NCBI RefSeq assembly: GCF_001439685.1
Contig: NZ_JYLH01000010.1
Coordinates: 124,001 to 188,000 of the forward strand
Source of the DNA: Pseudomonas libanensis
GTDB taxonomy: Bacteria; Pseudomonadota; Gammaproteobacteria; Pseudomonadales; Pseudomonadaceae
DNA: 64,000 nt
Reading direction: 5' to 3'
Part shown: piece after piece, positions 8,603-17,573 of the stretch
Position numbering within the stretch: position 1 is the first letter of the stretch
How the letters are laid out: each line of letters starts with the position of its first letter
Notes under the pieces: model-generated
What the model was told of the DNA's origin: nothing
The model's database searches: none
The model's input: only the letters and a program-made list of their open reading frames with translations
Position numbers and translations under genes: made by a program

Positions 8603-9982
8603 TCAATCCAGTAGCGAAAGGGTGACGGGTGTCAGGTGATTGTCTTCCACCCGCACTTGCAGTTGACCTTCACCCAGGCGTGCGGTCAGGCGCTGGCCGG
8701 TGTGGGTTTGTGCGGCATTGCGAATGGCCTGGCCGCGTTCGTCGAGCAGGATGCTGTAGCCACGACCCAGGGTTGCCAACGGGCTGACCACCTGCAACGT
8801 CTGCACCTGGCTTTGCAGTTGCAGGCGTCGCGCCTTGAGGCCTTCGCGCATGGCACGAGGCAGGCGTTCGGCGAGGCTGTCCAGGCGCTGGCGCAACAGC
8901 GCCAGTTGGCGCCCCGGATGCTGGCCGGCGAGGCGGGTTTCCAGGCGGATCAGACGCTCGCGACGGGTATTGAGGCTGCGCTCGAAGGCGCGGCGCAGGC
9001 GCATGTCCAGGTCATCCAGGCGCTGGGCCTGCTGGCGCAAACGCTCGCCCGGGTGACGCAGGCGCCGGGCCATGCCTTCCAGGCGCAGGCGGTCGTGGGT
9101 CAACCGGTTGCGCATCAGCATCACCAGGCGGCGGTGCAGGTTGTCGACCTGGCGCACCAGGTGGCTGGCGTCCGGTGCGAGCAACTCGGCGGCGGCAGAG
9201 GGCGTAGGCGCACGCACGTCCGCGACAAAATCGCAGATGGACACATCGGTTTCATGGCCGACGGCACTGACGATGGGCGTAACGCAGGCGTCCACCGCCC
9301 GGGCCACGGCTTCCTCGTTGAAGCACCAAAGATCTTCCAGCGAGCCGCCGCCACGGGCCAGGATCAACGCGTCGAAACCACGCGCGTCGGCCAGTTTCAA
9401 TGCGCGCACAATCTGCGCGATGGCTTCGCGGCCCTGCACGGCGGTGGGGATCAAGGTCAGTTCAATGTTCGGCGCCCGGCGGCGGAACACACTGATGATG
9501 TCGCGAATCACCGCGCCGGTCGGCGAACTGATGATGCCGATACGCCGAGGGTGCGCGGGCAGTGGCACCTTACGCTCGGCGCTGAACAGGCCCTCGGCAC
9601 TGAGCTTTTCCTTCAAGGCGTCGAAGGCCAGTCGCAGCGCGCCATCACCGGCAGGTTCCACCGTATCGAGAATCAGCTGGTAGTCACCGCGGCCCTCGAA
9701 CAACGAGACCTTGCCGCGCACCTTGACCGCCAGGCCGTCCTTCAACGCCTGGCGCACCCGTGCCGCGTTATTGCGAAACAGCGCGCAACGCACCTGGGCG
9801 CCGCTGTCCTTGAGGGTGAAATACACATGGCCGGAGGCCGGGCGGGCGAGGTTGGAGATCTCGCCTTCGACCCAGATATTAGTGAACACGTCTTCCAGCA
9901 ACACCCGCGCACGGCCGTTGAGCTGGCTGACAGTCAGGACTTCGCGGTCCAGGCCCAGGCGGGCAAAGGGATCTTTAATCAT
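8603..9982 (-). CDS. xseA: Exodeoxyribonuclease VII large subunit
   Basis: XseA is the catalytic subunit of the single-strand-specific exonuclease VII, which works with the small subunit XseB. The 459-residue protein has an N-terminal OB-fold (VFTNIWVEGEISNL, GHVYFTLKD), the central catalytic domain (IGIISSPTGAVIRD, ARGGGSLEDLWCFN, SAVGHETDVSICDFVAD) and a long arginine-rich helical region, ending with the GRGYSIL core motif. It lies between a LysR gene 10 bases upstream and the M23 gene downstream, all on the minus strand. Confidence 0.97.
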   Translation of the reverse strand: MIKDPFARLGLDREVLTVSQLNGRARVLLEDVFTNIWVEGEISNLARPASGHVYFTLKDSGAQVRCALFRNNAARVRQALKDGLAVKVRGKVSLFEGRGDYQLILDTVEPAGDGALRLAFDALKEKLSAEGLFSAERKVPLPAHPRRIGIISSPTGAVIRDIISVFRRRAPNIELTLIPTAVQGREAIAQIVRALKLADARGFDALILARGGGSLEDLWCFNEEAVARAVDACVTPIVSAVGHETDVSICDFVADVRAPTPSAAAELLAPDASHLVRQVDNLHRRLVMLMRNRLTHDRLRLEGMARRLRHPGERLRQQAQRLDDLDMRLRRAFERSLNTRRERLIRLETRLAGQHPGRQLALLRQRLDSLAERLPRAMREGLKARRLQLQSQVQTLQVVSPLATLGRGYSILLDERGQAIRNAAQTHTGQRLTARLGEGQLQVRVEDNHLTPVTLSLLD

Positions 9983-9992
9983 GGGCGGCAGT

Positions 9993-10883
9993 TTATAGGC
10001 ATTCGTGCAGGGTTTGACAGAACTGCTCCACCAGCGTGCTCGGCAGTTGCGCGCAGGCCAAGGCTACGGTGCTGTGACAGTCCGGGTCGGCCAGGGACAA
10101 GAAGTGCAGGTTCGCAGGGGCGATGTCCTGCATGGACTTGGGTAGCAGGGCAATGCCGAAGCCGGCCTGGATCAATTGCAACTGCGTAGTTTTGCGAGAC
10201 ATCACTCGCGCCGCCCTGGGGAAAAAACCGGCGCGCATGCATAGCTCTGCCGACAGATAACTCAGCCCGCCACGTTGAGGATGAGGGATCGAGATAAACG
10301 CTTCATCCTTGAGCCGGGCCAATTCCACCGGTGTGGTGCTGTGTGCCAATGGGTGATTCGGCGGTACCGCCAACACCAACGACTCAGTGTACAACGGCAC
10401 CACGCGCACGCCTTCGCGCTGGCGCAACACCGGCAAGCGCAACAGGCCGACGTCCAGGCGACCGTCGGCGATTTCTTCCAGTTGGGCCTCGGAGGAGAGT
10501 TTGGCGATATCCATCGACACTCCGGGGCAGCGTTCCAGCCAGGTGCTGATGCCTTGCAGTAGCGCGCCGCTCATCGGCACGGTGCTCGAATGACTCAGGC
10601 GCAAGGTGCCGAGTTGGCCATTGCCCACCTGCATGGCCATTTCGCTGGCCTTGAGCAGCTCACTCAACAGATTGCGCGCCCGGGGATAAAAGGCTTCACC
10701 GGCCGCCGTCAGTCGCGGCTGGCGAGCGGTGCGCTCGAACAAGGGGGTCTGCAGTTGGTTTTCCAGCGCCTTGATCTGCCGGCTCAAGGCCGACTGCGCC
10801 ACGAACAGACGCTCGGCGGCGGCGCTGAAGCTGCCGCTGTCGACGATTTCGACGAAGTAACGCAGTTGCCGGTTAGAAATCAC
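9993..10883 (-). CDS. LysR-family transcriptional regulator
   Basis: This 296-residue regulator has an N-terminal winged helix-turn-helix (RQLRYFVEIVDSGSFSAAAERLFVAQSALSRQIKALE) and a LysR substrate-binding domain. It diverges from the TauE/SafE-type permease gene at 10983 across a 99-base gap, the usual arrangement for a LysR protein and its target. It ends 10 bases before xseA and may be co-transcribed with it. The effector is unknown. Confidence 0.9.
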   Translation of the reverse strand: MISNRQLRYFVEIVDSGSFSAAAERLFVAQSALSRQIKALENQLQTPLFERTARQPRLTAAGEAFYPRARNLLSELLKASEMAMQVGNGQLGTLRLSHSSTVPMSGALLQGISTWLERCPGVSMDIAKLSSEAQLEEIADGRLDVGLLRLPVLRQREGVRVVPLYTESLVLAVPPNHPLAHSTTPVELARLKDEAFISIPHPQRGGLSYLSAELCMRAGFFPRAARVMSRKTTQLQLIQAGFGIALLPKSMQDIAPANLHFLSLADPDCHSTVALACAQLPSTLVEQFCQTLHECL

Positions 10884-10982
10884 GGGTCATGCCTTTTCGA
10901 GATGGCTGGATGGCTTTGAAGATATTAGTCGCAACACTCCATCATGGCTAAAGTGAAGGTCAGGTCTTTCAAGGAATAACCC

Positions 10983-11750
10983 ATGAGCGCGGTTGAGTGG
11001 ATGAGTCAGTGGTCGTTCGGCGCGGTGGATTGGCTGGTGATCGGCCTGGGCATTGTGGTGGCCTATATCGTGTTTGGCATCGCCGGCTTCGGCACGGCGT
11101 TGGTGGCGGGGCCGCTCCTGCTGATGTTTATGCCGCTGTCGAAGATCATCCCGCTGCTGGTGCTGCTGGATTTCGTCGCGGCGTTTGGCGGCCTGTTGCA
11201 AACGCGACGGGAGGTGAGTACGCCGGAGCTGCTGCGATTGCTGCCGTGCATGGCGATAGGCTGCACCCTGGGCGTGGTGTTTTTGCTCAATCTGCATTCG
11301 GATCTGCTACTGCTGTTGATGGGGTTGTTTATCAGTGCCTACGCCCTTTATAGCCTGGCGGTAAAAGCCCGGCCGACACAGCTGGCGGCGGGTTGGTCGA
11401 TCCCCATGGGCACGGTGGGCGGCTTGTTTGGTGCGTTGTTTGGCAGTGGCGGCTTTTTATATGCCATTTATCTCAATAGCCGATTATCCAAGGACGCGGC
11501 GCGGGCCACACAAAGTGCGCTGATCAGTTGCAGCACGGTGGTGCGCCTGAGTTTGTTTCTGATTGCCGGGGTATACGCGGATCTGCCCTTGTTGATGTTG
11601 GCGGTTTGCCTGTTGCCGGCGATGGCCCTGGGATTGTGGTGTGGACGCAGGCTGACGATGCGCATGTCTCGTGAGGCGTTTGTGCGTTTGGTGACCTGGT
11701 TGGTGCTGGCCAGTGGTATTGCGTTGATCGGGCGGTATTTGAGCACTTGA
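10983..11750 (+). CDS. TauE/SafE (TSUP) family membrane permease
   Basis: The 255-residue protein is very hydrophobic with about eight membrane segments in two pseudo-repeats. It carries the glycine-rich GIAGFGTALVAGPLLL start and a second GGLFGALFGSGGFLYAIYL motif characteristic of the TSUP family. Members export or import sulfonates, sulfite or small organic anions across the inner membrane. The divergent LysR gene is its probable regulator. The substrate cannot be read from sequence. Confidence 0.88.
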   Translation: MSAVEWMSQWSFGAVDWLVIGLGIVVAYIVFGIAGFGTALVAGPLLLMFMPLSKIIPLLVLLDFVAAFGGLLQTRREVSTPELLRLLPCMAIGCTLGVVFLLNLHSDLLLLLMGLFISAYALYSLAVKARPTQLAAGWSIPMGTVGGLFGALFGSGGFLYAIYLNSRLSKDAARATQSALISCSTVVRLSLFLIAGVYADLPLLMLAVCLLPAMALGLWCGRRLTMRMSREAFVRLVTWLVLASGIALIGRYLST

Positions 11751-11787
11751 CCTGTGTGGAGCAGGGATTAAGCTGCCAGCCTTCAGG

Positions 11788-11870
11788 GCGCCATCGGGGG
11801 CAAGCCCCCTCCCACCTTTGAAGGCATTCACAATTCAAAATGTGGGAGGGGGCTTGCCCCCGATGGCGTC
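11788..11870. repeat. Inverted REP-type pair
   Basis: GCCATCGGGGGCAAGCCCCC at the left and GGGGGCTTGCCCCCGATGGC at the right form an inverted pair, separated by a short AT-richer stretch. It is the same class as the copy at 5623. Confidence 0.85.
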
Positions 11871-11893
11871 AGACGGCACACCGCAGGACTCCC

Positions 11894-12442
11894 ATGAACT
11901 CCCAAAGCATCCTCGTCCCGAAAATTTCGACCTTGCCGGTCCACGAACCCCGCGCCCGGGCAATCGTGCGCTGGCTGGTGCGCAAGAACATCATCAAGGA
12001 AGAGCTCACCACTTGCGGTCGTACCGGTAACCGCATGGCCTACGCCCTGGCCGATGGCGCCCGCGCCGTGGTGCTGCACCCCGAGGCGCTGCCGTTCAAC
12101 GAGCCGGTAAATGGCCTGGAGATCATCTACAAACGTTGCATCTATACGCCGGCCAAGGGCTTTCTCGAAGAGGCAGGTTGCCCGGAATGCCTCAAGGAAG
12201 TCGGCGAGGCGCTGTTTGAAAGCCTGGAAGACTGGATGCCTGGCCACACCGATAACTTCACCTGCCCGTTATGTGGGCATGAGGACGACATCAACGGCTT
12301 CCTGTTCCTGCAGGAGTGCGGTTTTTCCAACCTGGGCTTCATCTTCAACAACTGGGCGGAGGCGGGCTTCAAGCAGAGCTTTATCGACGAGTTTGCCGAT
12401 TGGCTGGACCAGAAGGTCAGTTGGGTCAAAGTCGAGCTATAA
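11894..12442 (+). CDS. Conserved protein with paired CxxC motifs, unknown function
   Basis: The 182-residue soluble protein carries two zinc-ribbon-like cysteine pairs, CPEC (about residue 97) and CPLC (about 125), then an aromatic-rich C-terminus. Earlier cysteines occur at TTCGRTGNR and YKRCIYTP. There is no signal peptide or membrane segment. It lies in the same direction before guaB but is separated by a guaB promoter. Pseudomonas homologues are often labelled as sugar ABC transporter ATPase, which this sequence does not support: it has no Walker motifs. The ATG at 11894 follows the repeat; earlier in-frame starts lie inside it. Confidence 0.75.
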   Translation: MNSQSILVPKISTLPVHEPRARAIVRWLVRKNIIKEELTTCGRTGNRMAYALADGARAVVLHPEALPFNEPVNGLEIIYKRCIYTPAKGFLEEAGCPECLKEVGEALFESLEDWMPGHTDNFTCPLCGHEDDINGFLFLQECGFSNLGFIFNNWAEAGFKQSFIDEFADWLDQKVSWVKVEL

Positions 12443-12495
12443 CCCTGATCAAATTACCCATCTATCAGTAATACCAAGTTTGTCAGAGTTTTACA

Positions 12496-12524
12496 TTGAG
12501 CCTGGCAGGGTGCATGTATATAAT
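12496..12524 (+). promoter_or_regulatory. guaB promoter
   Basis: TTGAGC (12496-12501) and TATAAT (12519-12524) are separated by 17 bases, close to a perfect sigma-70 promoter. The start of transcription would fall at about 12530, giving a short leader with the small hairpin CCCGCTCGGG before the guaB ATG at 12561. The GC-rich stretch after the -10 box suits growth-rate or stringent control, which is inference. Confidence 0.75.
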
Positions 12525-12560
12525 GGCGCGCTTCCATTTTCCCGCTCGGGAGCCCCCGCG

Positions 12561-14030
12561 ATGCTGCGTATCAGCCAAGAAGCTCTGACATTCGACGACA
12601 TTCTCCTAGTGCCCGGTTATTCCGAGGTGCTTCCTAACGAAGTCAGTCTCAAGACCCGCCTAACCCGTGGCATCGAGCTGAATATTCCCCTGGTTTCCGC
12701 TGCCATGGACACCGTCACCGAAGCCCGTCTGGCCATTGCCATGGCTCAGGAAGGCGGCATCGGCATCATCCACAAGAACATGACCATCGAGCAGCAAGCT
12801 GCCGAAGTGCGCAAGGTCAAGCGTTACGAAGCCGGTGTGGTGAAAGATCCGATCACCATCGAGGCCGACGCCACCGTGCGCGACCTGTTCGACCTCACGC
12901 GCCTGCACAATATCTCCGGCGTCCCGGTGCTGCACGATGGCGACCTGGTCGGCATCGTCACTTCCCGTGACGTGCGTTTCGAGAACCGCCTTGAAGTCAC
13001 CGTCCGCGAAGTGATGACGCCTAAAGAGCGCCTCGTCACTGTCAAGGAAGGCGCCGACAAGAACGATGTGCGCGAACTGCTGCACAAGCACCGCATCGAG
13101 CGCGTGCTGATCGTCGACGACAAGTTTGCCCTCAAAGGCATGATGACCGTCAACGACATCGAAAAAGCCAAGGCTTACCCGCTGGCCAGCAAGGATGACC
13201 AAGGTCGTCTGCGTGTTGGTGCTGCCGTGGGTACCGGTAAAGACACCGGCGACCGCGTTTCGGCCCTGGTTGCTGCCGGTGTTGACGTGGTGGTGGTCGA
13301 CACTGCCCACGGTCACTCCAAGGGCGTGATCGACCGCGTGCGCTGGGTCAAGCAGAACTTCCCTGACGTGCAGGTGATCGGCGGCAACATCGCCACCGGC
13401 GCTGCGGCCAAGGCCCTGGCCGAAGCCGGCGCCGATGCGGTCAAGGTTGGTATCGGCCCTGGCTCGATCTGCACCACGCGTATCGTCGCCGGTGTGGGCG
13501 TGCCGCAGATCAGCGCCATCGCCAACGTCGCCGCTGCCCTTGAAGGCACGGGCGTGCCGTTGATCGCCGACGGCGGCATCCGTTTCTCCGGTGACCTGTC
13601 CAAGGCCATCGTTGCCGGAGCCTCCTGCGTGATGATGGGCTCGATGTTCGCCGGTACCGAAGAAGCGCCAGGCGAGATCGAACTGTTCCAGGGCCGTTCG
13701 TACAAGGCTTACCGCGGCATGGGTTCGCTGGGGGCCATGTCCCAGGCGCAAGGCTCTTCCGATCGTTACTTCCAGGACTCCTCGGCAGGCGCCGAGAAGC
13801 TCGTCCCGGAAGGCATCGAAGGCCGTGTGCCGTACAAAGGCACCCTGAGCGCGATCATCCATCAACTGATGGGCGGTCTGCGTTCCTCGATGGGCTACAC
13901 CGGCAGCGCCGACATCGAAGAAATGCGCACCAAGCCAGAGTTCGTACGGATCACCGGCGCCGGCATGGCTGAATCCCATGTCCACGACGTGCAGATCACC
14001 AAGGAAGCGCCAAACTACCGCGTAGGTTGA
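12561..14030 (+). CDS. guaB: Inosine-5'-monophosphate dehydrogenase
   Basis: GuaB oxidises IMP to XMP with NAD, the first step toward GMP. The 489-residue protein begins MLRISQEALTFDDILLVPGYS, has two CBS domains inserted at about residues 93-205, and the catalytic-loop cysteine in GPGSICTTR. The mobile flap region with YRGMGSLGAM is present. The frame is open far upstream through the preceding gene, but the ATG at 12561, just after the promoter, gives the standard N-terminus. It forms the guaBA pair with the gene at 14112. Confidence 0.98.
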   Translation: MLRISQEALTFDDILLVPGYSEVLPNEVSLKTRLTRGIELNIPLVSAAMDTVTEARLAIAMAQEGGIGIIHKNMTIEQQAAEVRKVKRYEAGVVKDPITIEADATVRDLFDLTRLHNISGVPVLHDGDLVGIVTSRDVRFENRLEVTVREVMTPKERLVTVKEGADKNDVRELLHKHRIERVLIVDDKFALKGMMTVNDIEKAKAYPLASKDDQGRLRVGAAVGTGKDTGDRVSALVAAGVDVVVVDTAHGHSKGVIDRVRWVKQNFPDVQVIGGNIATGAAAKALAEAGADAVKVGIGPGSICTTRIVAGVGVPQISAIANVAAALEGTGVPLIADGGIRFSGDLSKAIVAGASCVMMGSMFAGTEEAPGEIELFQGRSYKAYRGMGSLGAMSQAQGSSDRYFQDSSAGAEKLVPEGIEGRVPYKGTLSAIIHQLMGGLRSSMGYTGSADIEEMRTKPEFVRITGAGMAESHVHDVQITKEAPNYRVG

Positions 14031-14055
14031 GGCTTCCAGCAAAACGTTAAGTAAC

Positions 14056-14077
14056 CGGGGCTGTTCTTTCAGCCCCG
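14056..14077 (+). terminator. Hairpin between guaB and guaA
   Basis: CGGGGCTG (14056-14063) pairs perfectly with CAGCCCCG (14070-14077) around TTCTTT. The following AGTTGTTTCT is only loosely T-rich, so it is more likely an mRNA-stability or partial-termination hairpin than a full stop before guaA. Confidence 0.5.
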
Positions 14078-14111
14078 AGTTGTTTCTGATTCATTAGACG
14101 AGACTGACTTC

Positions 14112-15689
14112 ATGGCCCTCGACATTCACGCCCACCGCATCCTGATCCTCGACTTCGGTTCCCAGTACACCCAACTGATCGCCCGCCGCGTGCGTGAAAT
14201 CGGCGTTTACTGCGAACTGCACCCGTTCGATATGGATGACGCAGCGATCCGCGAATTCGCTCCTAAAGGCGTCATCCTCGCCGGTGGCCCCGAGTCCGTG
14301 CACGAAGCCGACAGCCCGCGCTGCCCGCAGGCGGTATTTGACCTGGGCGTGCCGGTGTTCGGCATCTGCTACGGCATGCAGACCATGGCCGAGCAACTGG
14401 GCGGCAAGGTTGAAGGTTCTGAGCTGCGTGAATTCGGTTATGCCCGTGTCGACGTGGTTGGCAAGAGCCGCCTGCTGGACGGCATCGAAGACCACATCGA
14501 CGCTGACGGCCTGTTCGGCCTCGACGTGTGGATGAGCCACGGTGACAAGGTCACCAAGATGCCGCAGGACTTCCACATCCTGGCCAGCACCCCGAGTTGC
14601 CCGATCGCCGGCATGTTCAGCGACGAGCGTCGTTACTACGGCGTGCAGTTCCATCCGGAAGTGACCCACACCAAGCAAGGCGGGCGCATCCTGTCGCGCT
14701 TCATCCTCGACATCTGCGAGTGTGAAGCCCTGTGGACCCCGTCGAAAATCGCCGAAGACGCTATCGCCCAGGTGCGCGCCCAGGTCGGCACCGACAACGT
14801 GCTGCTCGGCCTGTCCGGCGGCGTTGACTCCTCGGTTGTGGCTGCCTTGCTGCACAAAGCCATCGGCGACCAGCTGACCTGCGTGTTCGTCGACAACGGC
14901 CTGCTGCGCCTGCACGAAGGTGAGCAAGTGATGGCCATGTTCGCCGAGAACATGGGCGTCAAGGTGATCCGCGCCAACGCCGAGGAGCAGTTCCTCAACA
15001 ACCTGGCCGGCGAGTCCGACCCGGAGAAAAAGCGCAAGATCATCGGTCGCACCTTCATCGACGTATTCGATGCCCAGTCCAACAAACTGGACAACATCAA
15101 GTACCTCGCCCAGGGCACCATCTACCCTGACGTGATCGAGTCGGCCGGCGCCAAGAGCGGCAAGGCCCACGTGATCAAGTCCCACCACAACGTGGGTGGC
15201 CTGCCTGAGGAAATGAACCTCAAGCTGGTCGAGCCGCTGCGCGAACTGTTCAAGGACGAAGTCCGCCGCCTGGGCCTGGAACTCGGCCTGCCATACGACA
15301 TGGTCTACCGCCACCCATTCCCGGGCCCGGGCCTGGGCGTGCGTATCCTGGGTGAAGTGAAAAAGGAATACGCCGACCTGCTGCGTCGCGCCGACCACAT
15401 CTTCATCGAAGAACTGCGCAAAGCCGACTGGTACCACAAGGTCAGCCAGGCGTTCGTGGTGTTCCAGCCCGTGAAATCGGTGGGCGTTGTAGGCGATGGC
15501 CGTCGTTACGCGTGGGTCGTGGCGCTGCGTGCCGTAGAGACTATCGACTTCATGACTGCGCGTTGGGCACACCTGCCTTACGAACTGCTGGAGACGGTCA
15601 GCGGCCGGATTATCAACGAGATCGAAGGTATCTCGCGCGTGACTTATGATGTGTCGAGCAAGCCGCCGGCGACTATTGAGTGGGAGTGA
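14112..15689 (+). CDS. guaA: GMP synthase (glutamine-hydrolysing)
   Basis: GuaA aminates XMP to GMP using ATP and glutamine. The 525-residue protein has an N-terminal class I amidotransferase domain (nucleophile Cys in GICYGMQTM, catalytic His in FHPEVTHT). An ATP-pyrophosphatase domain follows (P-loop GLSGGVDSSVVA), then the C-terminal dimerisation domain ending PPATIEWE. The 3' end of guaA is a known integration site for genomic islands, and here the conserved backbone stops at this gene. Confidence 0.98.
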   Translation: MALDIHAHRILILDFGSQYTQLIARRVREIGVYCELHPFDMDDAAIREFAPKGVILAGGPESVHEADSPRCPQAVFDLGVPVFGICYGMQTMAEQLGGKVEGSELREFGYARVDVVGKSRLLDGIEDHIDADGLFGLDVWMSHGDKVTKMPQDFHILASTPSCPIAGMFSDERRYYGVQFHPEVTHTKQGGRILSRFILDICECEALWTPSKIAEDAIAQVRAQVGTDNVLLGLSGGVDSSVVAALLHKAIGDQLTCVFVDNGLLRLHEGEQVMAMFAENMGVKVIRANAEEQFLNNLAGESDPEKKRKIIGRTFIDVFDAQSNKLDNIKYLAQGTIYPDVIESAGAKSGKAHVIKSHHNVGGLPEEMNLKLVEPLRELFKDEVRRLGLELGLPYDMVYRHPFPGPGLGVRILGEVKKEYADLLRRADHIFIEELRKADWYHKVSQAFVVFQPVKSVGVVGDGRRYAWVVALRAVETIDFMTARWAHLPYELLETVSGRIINEIEGISRVTYDVSSKPPATIEWE

Positions 15690-15699
15690 GAGAGCTCCA

Positions 15700-15741
15700 T
15701 CGATACCATGTCGCGGGCAAGTAATGCCGACATGGTATCGA
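15700..15741. repeat. 14-base perfect inverted repeat just after guaA
   Basis: TCGATACCATGTCG (15700-15713) is matched by its exact complement CGACATGGTATCGA (15728-15741) across a 14-base loop, starting ten bases after the guaA stop. No T run follows, so it is not a classical terminator. It could be a transcript 3'-end hairpin or a relic of a recombination site. Confidence 0.6.
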
Positions 15742-15759
15742 GGACGCTTAGCCTCGCAA

Positions 15760-15879
15760 ATGTCAGCAGTGACTGTGTGGCAGTCTCCACGATGGTGTTG
15801 GTATGGGTTATTAATCACCATCGGCCTCGCCACTGTTATCGGCTGCGACCAAATCAAGAGTGAAGGCGTTTCTTGGTAA
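15760..15879 (+). CDS. Possible tiny lipoprotein (39 residues), uncertain
   Basis: A short frame from the ATG at 15760 encodes a hydrophobic stretch WYGLLITIGLATVIGC that ends in a plausible lipobox (VIGC), followed by DQIKSEGVSW and a stop. It may be a very small lipoprotein or the surviving 5' end of a longer one cut off at the island edge. There is no good ribosome-binding site at the right distance (GAGG is about 20 bases upstream), so I keep confidence low. Confidence 0.25.
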   Translation: MSAVTVWQSPRWCWYGLLITIGLATVIGCDQIKSEGVSW

Positions 15880-15921
15880 GTGAACGGGTACCACAGGTTT
15901 CATAACAGCATCCTGTGATAC

Positions 15922-16404
15922 TCAGTCGATCAACCTGCTCAGCAATCGGTGCCCATCATGAGTCACCTCGACCATCGCCGAAAGCATCACGCTATCCGCG
16001 CCGTCCTGGGTAAGGACGGTCCGGAACTCCGGTGGTTGGAACCGCACGCCGAAGGTGCCTGACTTCGCCACCACATAGATGTTTAACACCTGACCGGATT
16101 TCATCAGAGTTTCATCATTGACGGGGCTCTTATAACCGAGCTTTTGAGGTTTCTGAATCCGCATCTGGCCCATGGAGTATCCCACTAGCTCATGCACGGC
16201 CACCACTTGGTCGGCATCAAGCTCCTGCTGAATGGCAGTGCCCACGTTAGTTAACCGCTCGCCAGCTCGAATCTGGGGAATACCTTTTCGCAGCGCCGGT
16301 CGAGCTGTCATCAATAGTTGCTGCTGTTGTTCAGTTGCATTGGGGGTCGCGAATGTCCATGCCTGGGCTACATGGGCCTGTGGCGATGCGGCTACCAACT
16401 CCAC
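15922..16404 (-). CDS. Unidentified protein, perhaps N-terminally truncated
   Basis: The 160-residue frame starts at a GTG at 16404 with a stop codon six codons upstream and no clear Shine-Dalgarno. It starts with VELVAASPQAHVAQAWTFAT and has no signal peptide or membrane segment, reading like the middle and end of a longer protein. The C-terminal half is beta-rich (LNIYVVAKSGTFGVRF, TVLTQDGADSVMLSAMVEV). I do not recognise the family. It converges on guaA and is followed upstream by a LysR gene on the same strand. Confidence 0.5.
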   Translation of the reverse strand: MELVAASPQAHVAQAWTFATPNATEQQQQLLMTARPALRKGIPQIRAGERLTNVGTAIQQELDADQVVAVHELVGYSMGQMRIQKPQKLGYKSPVNDETLMKSGQVLNIYVVAKSGTFGVRFQPPEFRTVLTQDGADSVMLSAMVEVTHDGHRLLSRLID

Positions 16405-16512
16405 TTTGACAACGATGCATTACCTCGCATCGAGGCTGGATTAAAACACTCTCGTTGGGAGATCGGGCGGCAACGTAGCCCCTCTACCTGATAACAATAG
16501 AAAAGATCTTTC

Positions 16513-17415
16513 CTACGCTTTAACCGCTGTTCCATTCTTCGCTTCGTCGAGCAGCCATTGAGCAAAAGCTTGTATTGGCTCTCTATCCAATCCGATGGGC
16601 CCAGGGAGTATGAGGCAGAAGGTTTTGGAGATGGTTTTTCCCTCCGGCCACGGGGCGATCAGGCTTCCTGACACAAGTTCGGTTTCAACGTACAGACGCG
16701 GTACTAGCGCAACGCCGAGGCCGGCCAATGCGGCTTCTATCAACATTCCATGGAGATCAAAGCGTGCGCCAATTGCAGGATTGGTCAACGGGCTTCCGGT
16801 CTCCTGGGCGTAGTGTTGCCAAGCTTCAGGGTTCTGTCGTCGGTGAAGGCGCGGTAATTCGTCCAGTGCGGTTGTTCGATTACGTCCTGTCAAAAGTTTA
16901 GGATGGCAAACCGGAACCAGCACTTCATGCAAAAGTTCGTGAGTCCGCATTCCCGTCCACGCTGGGTGCTCGAAATGGATGGCAGCATCGAATCCGCTCC
17001 CGGCCAGGACAAAGGGTTCCATGCGCTCGGCCAAATGCACAGTAATGTTCGGATGCTTCTGCTGGAATCGTCCCAAGCGAGGAATGAGCCATCGCATCGC
17101 GAACGTCGGGATGGTGGCGATGTCCAGGCTCGCGCCGTCGTTCGGCTGCCCCATTAAGTACTGACTGTCCCGATCCAAGCGGTCAAGCGATTCGCGAACT
17201 TGGGCCGCATAGCGTTCCCCGTTGGGCAGGAGTCGGACACGATTACCGACCCGCTCGAACAGCGTGACCCCGAGGAAGGCTTCCAACCGGCCAATCTGGC
17301 GACTTATAGCTCCTTCAGTCAAAGACAGTTCCTCTGCCGCGCGCGCGAAGCTGCCGTGGCGGGCTGCGGCTTCAAATGCTGTCAGTACCGTGCTGCTGGG
17401 GATCTTCCTTCGCAT
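16513..17415 (-). CDS. LysR-family regulator (GcvA-like)
   Basis: The 300-residue protein opens with a GcvA-type helix-turn-helix (STVLTAFEAAARHGSFARAAEELSLTEGAISRQIGRLE) followed by the ligand-binding domain with its GVALVPRL segment. It is transcribed away from the EthD-like/tautomerase/MBL cluster at 17574-19311 across a 158-base gap, so it probably controls that cluster. The gap has a near-symmetric ATAC-N12-ATAC at about 17474-17495 that could be a LysR site. Base composition looks lower in GC than the flanking core genes, consistent with acquired DNA. Confidence 0.85.
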   Translation of the reverse strand: MRRKIPSSTVLTAFEAAARHGSFARAAEELSLTEGAISRQIGRLEAFLGVTLFERVGNRVRLLPNGERYAAQVRESLDRLDRDSQYLMGQPNDGASLDIATIPTFAMRWLIPRLGRFQQKHPNITVHLAERMEPFVLAGSGFDAAIHFEHPAWTGMRTHELLHEVLVPVCHPKLLTGRNRTTALDELPRLHRRQNPEAWQHYAQETGSPLTNPAIGARFDLHGMLIEAALAGLGVALVPRLYVETELVSGSLIAPWPEGKTISKTFCLILPGPIGLDREPIQAFAQWLLDEAKNGTAVKA

Positions 17416-17573
17416 GAGCGTTTCCGTTCTGAAGATGGCGATCCAGCTTAGCTTGATCTTTTGTCACTGAAGCATACCGAATAATCGTTTTATACGGCGA
17501 GATCAAGGTCATACCATGACGAGACATCAACAAAGAGGGCCGGACGTACAACAAGTCTGGTAGCGAGTTATCC

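Noticed and set aside
14094..15857. A 587-codon minus-strand frame opposite guaA
   Set aside because: Antisense shadow of guaA with low-complexity histidine/valine-rich translation and no ribosome-binding site.
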